DNA of 13,087 nt from JBJXHB01 sp046160725. GTDB lineage: Bacteria > Pseudomonadota > Gammaproteobacteria > Burkholderiales > Burkholderiaceae_C. The translations under genes and the position numbers were made by a program. The stretch's first letter is position 1; the number at the start of each line of letters is the position of its first letter. The notes under the pieces are model-generated. The model was not told where the DNA came from. It saw only the letters and a list, made by a program, of their open reading frames with translations, and searched no databases. Below, piece after piece: positions 1-6,563 of this stretch. The stretch is taken from positions 1-13,087 of the forward strand of contig JBJXHB010000007.1 in NCBI GenBank assembly GCA_046160725.1, given 5' to 3'.

Positions 1-602
1 ATCTCATGATCGACCACATCAAGCGCGTGCTGCCGGGTGCGTTTGTCATCGCCGGCAACGTCGGTACGCCGGAAGGCGTCATCGACCTGGAGAACTGGGG
101 CGCGGATGCGACCAAGGTCGGCGTCGGCCCGGGCAAGGTCTGCATCACCCGCCTGAAGACCGGCTTCGGCACCGGCGGCTGGCAGCTGTCGGCTCTGAAG
201 TGGTGCGCGCGGGTGGCCACCAAACCCATCGTCGCCGACGGTGGCATCCGCCATCACGGTGACATTGCCAAGAGCGTGCGCTTCGGCGCGGCCATGGTGA
301 TGGTGGGCTCGCTGTTCGCCGGTCACGAGGAGAGCCCGGGCGCCACCGTCGAGGTCGACGGCAAGCTGTACAAGGAGTACTACGGCAGTGCCAGCGACTT
401 CAACAAGGGCGAGTACAAGCATGTCGAGGGCAAGCGCATCCTCGAGCCGATCAAGGGCCGGCTGGCCGACACGCTGCGCGAGATGCGCGAGGACCTGCAG
501 AGCTCGATCAGCTATGCCGGCGGCCGGGCGCTGGCCGACCTGAAGAAGGTCAACTACGTCATCCTGGGCGGCGAGAACGCCGGCGAGCACCTGCTGATGT
601 AG
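1..602 (+). CDS. guaC: GMP reductase, C-terminal part (5' end outside window)
   Basis: Converts GMP to IMP and ammonia with NADPH in the cytoplasm, returning guanine nucleotides to the adenine branch. The reading frame is open from the window edge (codons in phase with position 3) to TAG at 600-602, so about 200 C-terminal residues of a protein usually 325-350 long are visible. The IMPDH/GMPR active-site loop reads GVGPGKVCITRLKTGFG, with the expected nucleophilic Cys encoded near 141-143. It is followed by the phosphate-binding IVADGGIRHHGDIAKS segment and MVMVGSLFAGHEESPG. The C-terminal signature SSISYAGG is also present. Absence of CBS domains and the KVCITRLKTG loop favour GMP reductase (GuaC type 2) over IMP dehydrogenase. 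The stop lies 32 bp from the stop of the convergent PEP-CTERM gene. I am confident of the family. Confidence 0.93.
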   Translation, partial: LMIDHIKRVLPGAFVIAGNVGTPEGVIDLENWGADATKVGVGPGKVCITRLKTGFGTGGWQLSALKWCARVATKPIVADGGIRHHGDIAKSVRFGAAMVMVGSLFAGHEESPGATVEVDGKLYKEYYGSASDFNKGEYKHVEGKRILEPIKGRLADTLREMREDLQSSISYAGGRALADLKKVNYVILGGENAGEHLLM

Positions 603-603
603 G

Positions 604-620
604 TGCCCGCGGGGCGGGTA
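604..620. terminator. Possible short hairpin between convergent guaC and PEP-CTERM gene
   Basis: CCCGC at 606-610 pairs with GCGGG at 614-618 around a GGG loop, with a possible T-A and G-T extension at the base. It sits just after the guaC stop in a 32-bp convergent gap. There is no T tract on either strand, and GC-rich sequence makes short hairpins common, so this is only a weak candidate. Confidence 0.22.
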
Positions 621-634
621 TCGCCGGCGTGCCG

Positions 635-1255
635 TCAGTCGCGCGGCGCGCGGCGGCGCCTGGCCAGCACCGCCATGCCGGCCAGGCCGGACATCATCAG
701 GGCCCAGGTACCTGGCTCCGGCACCGGTGTCGGCACCATTTCATGGGCGCCGATGGCGTCCAGATCGAAGTCGGTGGATCCGCCCGCCCGCGCCGTGCCG
801 GTACCCTGGATGCGAACATAGCGTGCCCATGCCAAGGCTCCCAGGTCGTATGACCGACCATAGTTGTTGGCGCCATGCACGCTGTCGCCAACGATGCGGG
901 CCAATGTGGTCTCGCTGACCTTGAGGCTGACGAAACTGACCCCGTCCTGGCTGGCGAGGATGGTCATCCTGTTGAACTCCGGGGTGCCGAAGTCCACCTC
1001 GTACACGTTCAGGTCGACCGCGCCCGGCCGGTTGGCCACAACCAGGGCACCGAAGTCGTAGGTCACCGAGTCGCGCCCCAGGCCCAGGTAGGTGTCATCC
1101 GGCGCGCCGAGAAAGATGCTGTCGGCAAAACCGGTGGTGTTGGCCGACAGGACCGTCGGAAACGCTGGCGCGGCATAGGCCGCCGATGCAGCGGCGATGG
1201 AGAGGCCGGCGCCGATGGTGCGCAGTGCGACGCGGCGGGGGGTCGTAGAAAGCAT
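635..1255 (-). CDS. PEP-CTERM sorting-signal protein with discoidin-like domain
   Basis: A predicted exported protein of 206 residues. An N-terminal signal peptide (R7-R8, hydrophobic 12-25, AYA|A cleavage around residue 28) precedes a beta-rich region at about 35-170. That region ends in a repeated-looking pattern, ARYVRIQGT then DFDLDAIGAHE, which resembles discoidin-like surface domains of PEP-CTERM proteins. The C-terminus is a textbook PEP-CTERM tail: VPEPGTW at 178-184, a hydrophobic helix at about 185-198, then an Arg cluster ARRRR. Family knowledge says such tails are processed by an exosortase (EpsH/XrtA type) and the protein is released to the surface or matrix; no exosortase gene is in this window. 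The ATG at 1255 is chosen because AGGAG lies 6 bases upstream; a longer frame reaching 1519 has no such support and runs into valS. The specific function is unknown. Confidence 0.85.
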   Translation of the reverse strand: MLSTTPRRVALRTIGAGLSIAAASAAYAAPAFPTVLSANTTGFADSIFLGAPDDTYLGLGRDSVTYDFGALVVANRPGAVDLNVYEVDFGTPEFNRMTILASQDGVSFVSLKVSETTLARIVGDSVHGANNYGRSYDLGALAWARYVRIQGTGTARAGGSTDFDLDAIGAHEMVPTPVPEPGTWALMMSGLAGMAVLARRRRAPRD

Positions 1256-1312
1256 GTCTCGCTCCTGGGTTGGCGGGTCCGAAGTGAACCCGTTGCCGAA
1301 CGATGCCGGGGG

Positions 1313-1334
1313 GCCGTTGCGGCGCCGTTGCGGC
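1313..1334. repeat. Perfect tandem repeat, 2 x 11 bp
   Basis: GCCGTTGCGGC occurs twice head to tail, with a degenerate relative (CCGTTGCCG) just upstream at about 1290-1298. It abuts the first copy of the 12-bp direct repeat at 1335. It lies outside any credible coding frame, between divergent genes. Confidence 0.75.
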
Positions 1335-1415
1335 CAGGTCGCGCCATCGGAAACCGGCAACCCCCTCCCTACACTCGGCGCTCCCCTGTCCAGCCCTCCG
1401 GCGCAGGTCGCGCCA
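1335..1415. repeat. Two copies of a 12-bp direct repeat flanking the candidate valS -10
   Basis: CAGGTCGCGCCA is found at 1335-1346 and again at 1404-1415, same orientation, start-to-start distance 69 bp. The candidate -10 element (1370-1375) lies between them, as a pair of operator sites might. The identity is seen directly; the operator role is inferred. Confidence 0.7.
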
Positions 1416-1442
1416 CAAGCGCGGTACCGCGCGGCCCCTGCC

Positions 1443-4346
1443 ATGTCCGACCTGCCGAAGTCTTTCGAACCCGCCGCCATCGAGGCCCGCTGGGCGCCGC
1501 TGTGGGAGTCCAGCGGCATCTATGCCGCCGGTCTCGATCCGTTCCGGCCGTCGTTCAGCATCCAGCTGCCGCCGCCCAATGTCACCGGCACGCTGCACAT
1601 GGGGCATGCGTTCAACCAGACCATCATGGACTCGTTGACGCGCTACCACCGGATGCGCGGGCACAACACCCTGTGGCTGCCGGGCACCGACCATGCGGGC
1701 ATCGCCACGCAGATCGTGGTGGAGCGCCAATTGCAGGAGGCTGGCCTGTCGCGGCACGACATGGGGCGCGACGCCTTCGTCAAGCAGGTCTGGGACTGGA
1801 AGGCCAGCTCCGGCGCCACCATCACTCGGCAGATGCGCCGCATGGGCGCCAGCGTGGACTGGGCGCGCGAGTACTTCACCATGGACGAGTCGCTGTCCAA
1901 GGTCGTCACCGAGACCTTTGTGCGGCTCTACGACGAGGGCCTGATCTACCGCGGCAAGCGGCTGGTGAACTGGGACCCGGTGCTGAAGTCCGCCGTCTCC
2001 GACCTTGAGGTCGAGGCCGAAGAGACCGACGGCCACATGCACTACATCTGCTATCCGTTCAGCGACGGTCCGAAGGCCGGCAGCGACGGTCAGCCGATGC
2101 GCGGCATGACCATTGCCACGACGCGGCCGGAGACCATGCTGGCCGACGGCGCGCTGGCCGTGCACCCCGAGGACGAACGCTACCGCCACCTGGTGGGCCA
2201 ATGGGTCGACCTGCCGCTGTGCGACCGGCGCATCCCGATCATCGCGGATGACTTCGTCGACCGTGCCTTCGGCTCCGGCTGCGTCAAGATCACCGGCGCG
2301 CACGACTTCAACGACTATGCCTGCGCGCTGCGGCATGACATCCCGCTGATCACCATCTTCACGCTCGACGCCCGCATCAACGAAGCCGGGCCGGCCGCCT
2401 ACCAAGGGATGGACCGCTATGTGGCCCGCAAGGCCGTGGTGAAGGATCTCCAGGAGCAGGGCTTCCTGCTGGAGCTGAAGCCACACAAGATGATGGTGCC
2501 GACCTGCGCGCGCACCGGCCAGGCGGTCGAGCCGATGCTGACGGACCAGTGGTTCGTGGCGCTGAGCAAGCCCGGCGCCGACGGCCGCTCCATCGCCGAC
2601 AAGGCCATCGGGGCGGTCGCCGACGGCTCGGTGCGCTTCTATCCCGAGCAGTGGGTCAACACCTACAACCAGTGGATGCACCACATCCAGGACTGGTGCA
2701 TCAGCCGACAGTTGTGGTGGGGCCATCGCATCCCGGCCTGGTACGGCACCGGTGGGGAGCTGTTCGTGGCCCGCAACGAGGCGCAGGCCCGCGAGCGCGC
2801 CGCGGCCGCCGGCTACCAAGGCCCGCTGGCCCGCGACGAGGACGTTCTGGACACCTGGTACTCGTCGGCCTTGGTGCCCTTCTCGTCGCTGGGTTGGCCT
2901 GGCAAGACCATCGAGCAGGACCTGTACCTGCCGTCTTCGGTGCTGGTGACCGGCTACGACATCATCTTCTTCTGGGTCGCCCGGATGATCATGATGACCA
3001 CGCACTTCACCGGCCGGGTGCCCTTCCGCCATGTCTACATCCACGGCCTGGTGCGCGACGCCCAGGGCCAGAAGATGAGCAAGAGCGAGGGCAACGTGCT
3101 CGATCCAGTCGACCTGATCGACGGCATCGCCCTGGCGCCGCTGCTGGACAAACGCACCACCGGCCTGCGCAAGCCCGAGACGGCGCCGGCCGTGCGCAAA
3201 GCCACCCAGAAGGAGTTTCCCGATGGCATCCCGGGCTACGGCGCCGACGCGATGCGCTTCACCTTTGCGGCCCTGGCTTCGCTGGGCCGCAACATCAACT
3301 TCGACAGCAAGCGTTGCGAGGGCTACCGCAACTTCTGCAACAAGCTCTGGAATGCCACGCGCTTCGTGCTGATGCAGTGCGACGGGCAGGACTGCGGCCT
3401 GGCCGAGCACACCAGGGCCGATTGCGCGCCGGCCGAGCTCGGGCCCGAGGGGCAGGTGCTGGTGGCGCCCGGCCCGTTCCATGGCTACCTGCGCTTCTCC
3501 AGTGCCGACCGCTGGATCAGCAGCGAGCTGCAGCGGGTGGAGGCCGCTGTCGAGCAAGGTTTCGCCGAGTACAGGCTCGACCAGGTCGCCCAGGCGATCT
3601 ATCAGTTCGTGTGGGACGAGTACTGCGACTGGTACCTGGAGATTGCAAAGGTGCAGATCGCCCAAGGCGGCCCGGCCGAGCAGCGCGCGACACGGCGCAC
3701 GCTGATCCGCACGCTGGAAACCGTGCTGCGCCTGCTGCACCCAGTGGCACCCTTCATCACCGCCGAGCTGTGGGACCGCGTCGCCCCGGTGGCCGGGCGT
3801 CAGTCGGCCACTGGGGGCACGGTGGCCACCGCGCCTTACCCCAAGGCGCAGCCGGACAAGATCGACCCGGTGGCGGACGCCTGGATGGCCCGGCTCAAGG
3901 CCCTGGTGCTGGCCAGCCGCAGCCTGCGCGGTGAGATGAACCTGTCGCCGGCCGAGCGCATGCCGCTGCTGTTGCGCGCCGACGCAGCCTTTGCCGACGC
4001 CGCGGCGCCGCTGCTCAAGGCACTGGCCAAGGTGTCGCAGGTGCAGCGCTTCGACGACGACGCGTTGTTCAGCGACGCCACCTCAAGGACACCGGTGGCC
4101 GTGTCCGGCGACGACCGTCTGGCCCTGCAGGTGCAGATCGACACGGCGGCGGAGGCCGCGCGGCTGGACAAGGAGATCGCACGTCTGGCCGGAGAGATCA
4201 CCAAGGCCGAGGCCAAGTTGGGCAACGAGAGCTTCGTTGCGCGGGCGCCGGCTGCCGTGGTGACCCAGGAGCGCGAGCGCCTGGCGGAGTTCAGGCGGAC
4301 ACTTGAGCGTCTTCGGGACCAGGCCGCTCGGCTGCGGGCGCCCTGA
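1443..4346 (+). CDS. valS: Valyl-tRNA synthetase
   Basis: Class Ia aminoacyl-tRNA synthetase charging tRNA-Val with valine in the cytoplasm, with hydrolytic editing of mischarged threonine. The product is 967 residues, close to the E. coli enzyme. The HIGH-type motif is HMGH at residues 52-55 within NVTGTLHMGHA. The KMSKS loop is at 544-548 in GQKMSKSEGN. The WCISRQLWWGHRIPAW segment lies at about 417-432, and the CP1 editing domain occupies roughly 200-370. The anticodon-binding region includes NKLWNATRF (from about 633). The C-terminal 80 residues form the charged coiled-coil tRNA-binding arm (AARLDKEIARLAGEI). The start at 1443 (MSDLPKSFEP) fits the family N-terminus; the frame continues upstream to 1197 but that extension overlaps the divergent gene and looks noncoding. 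No strong ribosome-binding site is seen before 1443. The 3' end overlaps the convergent dehydrogenase-like gene by 56 bp. Confidence 0.97.
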   Translation: MSDLPKSFEPAAIEARWAPLWESSGIYAAGLDPFRPSFSIQLPPPNVTGTLHMGHAFNQTIMDSLTRYHRMRGHNTLWLPGTDHAGIATQIVVERQLQEAGLSRHDMGRDAFVKQVWDWKASSGATITRQMRRMGASVDWAREYFTMDESLSKVVTETFVRLYDEGLIYRGKRLVNWDPVLKSAVSDLEVEAEETDGHMHYICYPFSDGPKAGSDGQPMRGMTIATTRPETMLADGALAVHPEDERYRHLVGQWVDLPLCDRRIPIIADDFVDRAFGSGCVKITGAHDFNDYACALRHDIPLITIFTLDARINEAGPAAYQGMDRYVARKAVVKDLQEQGFLLELKPHKMMVPTCARTGQAVEPMLTDQWFVALSKPGADGRSIADKAIGAVADGSVRFYPEQWVNTYNQWMHHIQDWCISRQLWWGHRIPAWYGTGGELFVARNEAQARERAAAAGYQGPLARDEDVLDTWYSSALVPFSSLGWPGKTIEQDLYLPSSVLVTGYDIIFFWVARMIMMTTHFTGRVPFRHVYIHGLVRDAQGQKMSKSEGNVLDPVDLIDGIALAPLLDKRTTGLRKPETAPAVRKATQKEFPDGIPGYGADAMRFTFAALASLGRNINFDSKRCEGYRNFCNKLWNATRFVLMQCDGQDCGLAEHTRADCAPAELGPEGQVLVAPGPFHGYLRFSSADRWISSELQRVEAAVEQGFAEYRLDQVAQAIYQFVWDEYCDWYLEIAKVQIAQGGPAEQRATRRTLIRTLETVLRLLHPVAPFITAELWDRVAPVAGRQSATGGTVATAPYPKAQPDKIDPVADAWMARLKALVLASRSLRGEMNLSPAERMPLLLRADAAFADAAAPLLKALAKVSQVQRFDDDALFSDATSRTPVAVSGDDRLALQVQIDTAAEAARLDKEIARLAGEITKAEAKLGNESFVARAPAAVVTQERERLAEFRRTLERLRDQAARLRAP

Positions 4347-5292
4347 ACGGCGCGACCTTGCTGTCGGCCGCATCGCGGTCGGCAGCGGCCGCGGACGGAT
4401 TGAGGATCTCGTCGATGCGCCGTGCCACGGCCCAGGCGCTGCGGCTGCGTGACTCCCGTGTCGTGCTGGCCACGCGCGGCGTGATCTGCAGGTTGCTCAC
4501 GGCATGCAGCGGTCGGCCCTCGTCCAGCATGCCGGGCTCCAGGCTGTCCAGCCAGGCCGCGGCCAGACGTCCCGAGCCCAGTGCGTCGGCCAGGGCGTCC
4601 TCCTCGAACAGCGCCGACGAGGCGATCGACACCAGCACCTGGTTCGGCCGGCACAGCGGCAGATAGCGCTCACCCAGCAGCCCGTGGTAGCGGGTGAAAT
4701 AGGTCAACATCACGCAGGTGGCCTCGCTGCGCTCCAGCAGCTCGCGCAGGCCGGTGGGGACTACGCCCCAGCGGTCCCACAGGGCATCGTTGGCATGCAG
4801 CGCCGGGTCGTAGCCGACAACCTCGGCACCGAAAGCCGCCAGCAGTTGGGCCAGAGGCTTGGCGGCGGGCGCCATGCCCACCAGACCGACCACGCAGCCA
4901 CTGAGCTCGCGCCCGACCCGCATGCCGTCCGCGCTGACAACCGGCACACGCCGCAACATCTGCAGCAGTGCGCCGACCATGAACTCGGCCTCTGCCGAGG
5001 CGCTGGCCGCCACCGGCCGGACCACCTCGATGCGGGCACGCTGGCAAGCTTCCAGGTCGATGTTCTCGGCCCCGGCCGACAGGCGGCCGACCGCCCGCAA
5101 CGCCGGTGCGCCAGACAATGCCTCGGCATCCATGGAGACGGCTGGCGGGATGATGACCGATCGGGCGTTGAACAGCGCCGCCTTGAAAGCCCGCGGGTCG
5201 CGCGCCAGGTCTGGCGCAAAGCGAACCGCATGGCGTGCCACCAGCCAGTGCATCACCTCCGGGTCCAAAGGCTCGACGATCAGGATGTCCAT
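4291..5292 (-). CDS. D-2-hydroxyacid dehydrogenase-like protein, probably not a standard active enzyme
   Basis: A 333-residue protein with the overall plan of the NAD-dependent D-isomer 2-hydroxyacid dehydrogenase family (SerA/PdxB relatives): an N-terminal substrate domain with VGRLSAGAENIDLEAC (68-83), then a Rossmann segment GLVGMAPAAKPLAQLL and VVGYDP (136-163). The signature residues are altered. The GxGxxG turn reads GMAPAA (139-144). The catalytic Arg of the usual ARGG motif is Ser225 (IASSAL). The catalytic His of the usual TPHIAG motif is Arg273 (TPRVAS). Only the acidic residue in the SLEPG stretch (E252) is kept. The reading frame is intact and long, so this is not a decayed gene but more likely a repurposed paralogue. 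The ATG at 5292 directly follows an in-frame GTG at 5295; either could be used. The last 30 or so residues (Ala/Pro/Asp-rich) are a low-complexity tail. Divergent from galU; tail-to-tail overlap with valS. Function unknown. Confidence 0.85.
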   Translation of the reverse strand: MDILIVEPLDPEVMHWLVARHAVRFAPDLARDPRAFKAALFNARSVIIPPAVSMDAEALSGAPALRAVGRLSAGAENIDLEACQRARIEVVRPVAASASAEAEFMVGALLQMLRRVPVVSADGMRVGRELSGCVVGLVGMAPAAKPLAQLLAAFGAEVVGYDPALHANDALWDRWGVVPTGLRELLERSEATCVMLTYFTRYHGLLGERYLPLCRPNQVLVSIASSALFEEDALADALGSGRLAAAWLDSLEPGMLDEGRPLHAVSNLQITPRVASTTRESRSRSAWAVARRIDEILNPSAAAADRDAADSKVAPFRAPAAERPGPEDAQVSA

Positions 5293-5335
5293 CACGTATC
5301 GACCATCGGCCCGAAGCGGCCGAACTTGACCCCCA

Positions 5336-5344
5336 TGACAGAAT
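5336..5344 (+). promoter_or_regulatory. Candidate extended -10 promoter for galU
   Basis: TGACAGAAT matches the extended -10 form (TGN followed by CAGAAT, 4 of 6 to consensus). It would start transcription near 5351, giving a leader of about 47 bases. A TTGACC stands at 5326-5331 but is too close to act as its -35. Weak evidence only. Confidence 0.3.
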
Positions 5345-5397
5345 GAAACGATCCGGTTGGCGCATTCATCACCGGGACCCTTGTGAGGATTCTAGGC

Positions 5398-6270
5398 ATG
5401 CCCAGTTTGATCAAGAAGGCGATCTTTCCCGTTGCGGGACTCGGCACGCGGTTCCTGCCAGCCACCAAGGCCCAGCCCAAGGAGATGCTGCCTGTCGTCG
5501 ACAAGCCACTGATCCAGTATGCCGTCGAGGAGGCCTATGCGGCCGGCGTGCGGGAAATGATCTTCGTCACCGGCCGCCATAAACGTCCGATCGAGGACCA
5601 TTTCGACATGACGTTCGAACTCGAAGTGGCGCTGGAGCAGGCCAACAAGGCCGACCTGCTGGAGGTGGTCCGCGGCGTCAAACCGGACGACATGGAGTGC
5701 ATCTATGTCCGCCAGGCCCAGGCCCTGGGCCTGGGTCATGCGGTGCTGTGTGGCCAGCGCCTGGTCGGCAACGAGCCCTTTGCGGTGCTGCTGGCCGATG
5801 ACCTGATGGTCGGTGACTGCCCGGTGCTCAAGCAGATGGTCGAGCAGTTCGACGAGTGGCGTGCGTCCATCATTGCGGTGCAGGAGGTCCCGGCCGAGCA
5901 CACACGACGCTATGGCATCGTGGCCGGCAACCCGGTCAGCGACCGCATGATCGATATCTCGCGCATCGTCGAGAAGCCGGCCCCGGCCGACGCGCCGTCA
6001 CGGCTTGGCGTCGCCGGCCGCTACATCCTGACGCCCGGGGTGTTTCATGAGATTGCGGCACAGCCGCGCGGCGTTGGTGGCGAGATCCAGCTGACCGACG
6101 GCATCGCGTCGTTGCTGCGGCGCGAGAAGGTGTTCGCCTTCCGCTACGAGGGCCGACGCTACGACTGCGGCAGCAAGGAGGGCTTCCTGCAGGCCAATGT
6201 CGAACTCGCGTTGCAGCATGCCCAGTTGGGGCCGGGCTTCCGCGAGTTTCTGACGGGTTTGCAGCTCTGA
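5398..6270 (+). CDS. galU: UTP--glucose-1-phosphate uridylyltransferase
   Basis: Makes UDP-glucose from UTP and glucose-1-phosphate, the cytoplasmic precursor for lipopolysaccharide, capsule and other exopolysaccharides and for galactose use. The product has 290 residues, normal for bacterial GalU. The nucleotidyltransferase signature GLGTRFLPATKAQPKEMLP covers residues 14-32, with PVVDKPLIQYAVEEA behind it. Also present are VTGRHKRPIEDHFD, the metal-site region LLADDLMV, VEKPAP, the GGEIQLTDGI motif and RRYDCGSKEGFLQANVE near the end, all characteristic. ATG 5398 is chosen because AGGA at 5386-5389 is 8 bases upstream; an in-frame GTG at 5383 overlaps that site. The gene is monocistronic in appearance: divergent from the dehydrogenase-like gene, convergent with tusA across a strong hairpin. 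Confidence 0.96.
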   Translation: MPSLIKKAIFPVAGLGTRFLPATKAQPKEMLPVVDKPLIQYAVEEAYAAGVREMIFVTGRHKRPIEDHFDMTFELEVALEQANKADLLEVVRGVKPDDMECIYVRQAQALGLGHAVLCGQRLVGNEPFAVLLADDLMVGDCPVLKQMVEQFDEWRASIIAVQEVPAEHTRRYGIVAGNPVSDRMIDISRIVEKPAPADAPSRLGVAGRYILTPGVFHEIAAQPRGVGGEIQLTDGIASLLRREKVFAFRYEGRRYDCGSKEGFLQANVELALQHAQLGPGFREFLTGLQL

Positions 6271-6271
6271 T

Positions 6272-6295
6272 CCTGCCCGGCCGCGGCTGGGCAGG
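6272..6295. terminator. Strong hairpin between convergent galU and tusA
   Basis: CCTGCCC (6272-6278) pairs perfectly with GGGCAGG (6289-6295). The stem can extend inward by a G-T, G-C and C-G pair to a CGCG loop, about 10 bp in all. It occupies almost the whole 30-bp gap between the two stop codons, as a bidirectional terminator would. There is no T run on either side, so intrinsic termination is not assured. Confidence 0.5.
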
Positions 6296-6300
6296 CGCCC

Positions 6301-6528
6301 TCAACGGCGCCGCAGCACGTGCACGAACTCAGCTTCGTCGCTCTTCTGCTCGATCAGCTCGTTGCCGGTCTGCCGCGCAAAGGCCTGGAAGTCGCGGACC
6401 GACCCGGGGTCGGTGGACACGACTTTGAGGATCTCGCCGGCCTGCATTTCCGACAAGGCCTTCTTGGCCTTGAGGATGGGCAGCGGGCAGTTCAGTCCGC
6501 GGGTGTCGAGTTCCTTGTTGGGCTGCAT
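6301..6528 (-). CDS. tusA: TusA/SirA-family sulfurtransferase (sulfur carrier)
   Basis: A small cytoplasmic persulfide carrier of 75 residues. Family members accept sulfur from cysteine desulfurase and pass it to tRNA thiolation (TusBCD) or to other sulfur-trafficking routes. The fold signature LDTRGLNCPLPILKAKKAL starts at residue 7; the CPxP motif is C14-P-L-P17, with C14 the expected persulfide site. The rest (GEILKVVSTDPGSVRDFQAFARQTG) follows the family pattern to the end. ATG 6528 is preferred because it gives the normal family length; the frame extends to a TTG at 6567 overlapping the upstream gene's stop. It lies 35 bp downstream of the Nudix gene on the same strand and is likely the last gene of a cysM-Nudix-tusA operon. 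The symbol is by family; other TusA-like paralogues exist, so the exact role is less sure. Confidence 0.85.
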   Translation of the reverse strand: MQPNKELDTRGLNCPLPILKAKKALSEMQAGEILKVVSTDPGSVRDFQAFARQTGNELIEQKSDEAEFVHVLRRR

Positions 6529-6563
6529 GGGGATCCGGTCAGGGGCGCAGGATTCTATGCGGG

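Larger units (their letters stand above)
1256..1442. promoter_or_regulatory. Divergent control region between PEP-CTERM gene and valS
   Basis: This 187-bp spacer must hold the promoters of two divergent genes. It contains a perfect 11-bp tandem repeat (1313-1323 and 1324-1334, GCCGTTGCGGC). It also holds a perfect 12-bp direct repeat CAGGTCGCGCCA (1335-1346 and 1404-1415) and a 12-bp palindrome CGCGGTACCGCG (1420-1431). A possible valS -10 element, TACACT, lies at 1370-1375 with a poor -35 (TCGGAA, 1347-1352, 17-bp spacer). No clear promoter for the PEP-CTERM gene was seen. Functional assignment of the repeats is inference. Confidence 0.4.

Noticed and set aside
1197..1442. N-terminal extension of valS
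   Set aside because: It would overlap the signal-peptide coding part of the divergent PEP-CTERM gene, matches nothing in ValRS N-termini, and covers the repeat-rich spacer.
1256..1442. T-box or other aminoacid-sensing leader upstream of valS
   Set aside because: No specifier/antiterminator elements or T-box consensus are visible, and T-boxes are rare outside Gram-positive bacteria.
1095..3740. Very long open frame on the minus strand opposite valS (about 880 codons)
   Set aside because: It is antisense to an unmistakable ValRS, has His/Arg/Gly/Pro-rich composition without a recognisable domain, and is the usual by-product of high third-position GC.
2549..3934. Long plus-strand frame within valS in another phase
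   Set aside because: Arg/Pro/Gly-rich shadow frame with no motif; valS explains the sequence fully.
4504..5346. Plus-strand frame opposite the dehydrogenase-like gene
   Set aside because: Gln/Arg/His-rich composition, no domain, and the minus-strand frame shows clear family similarity.
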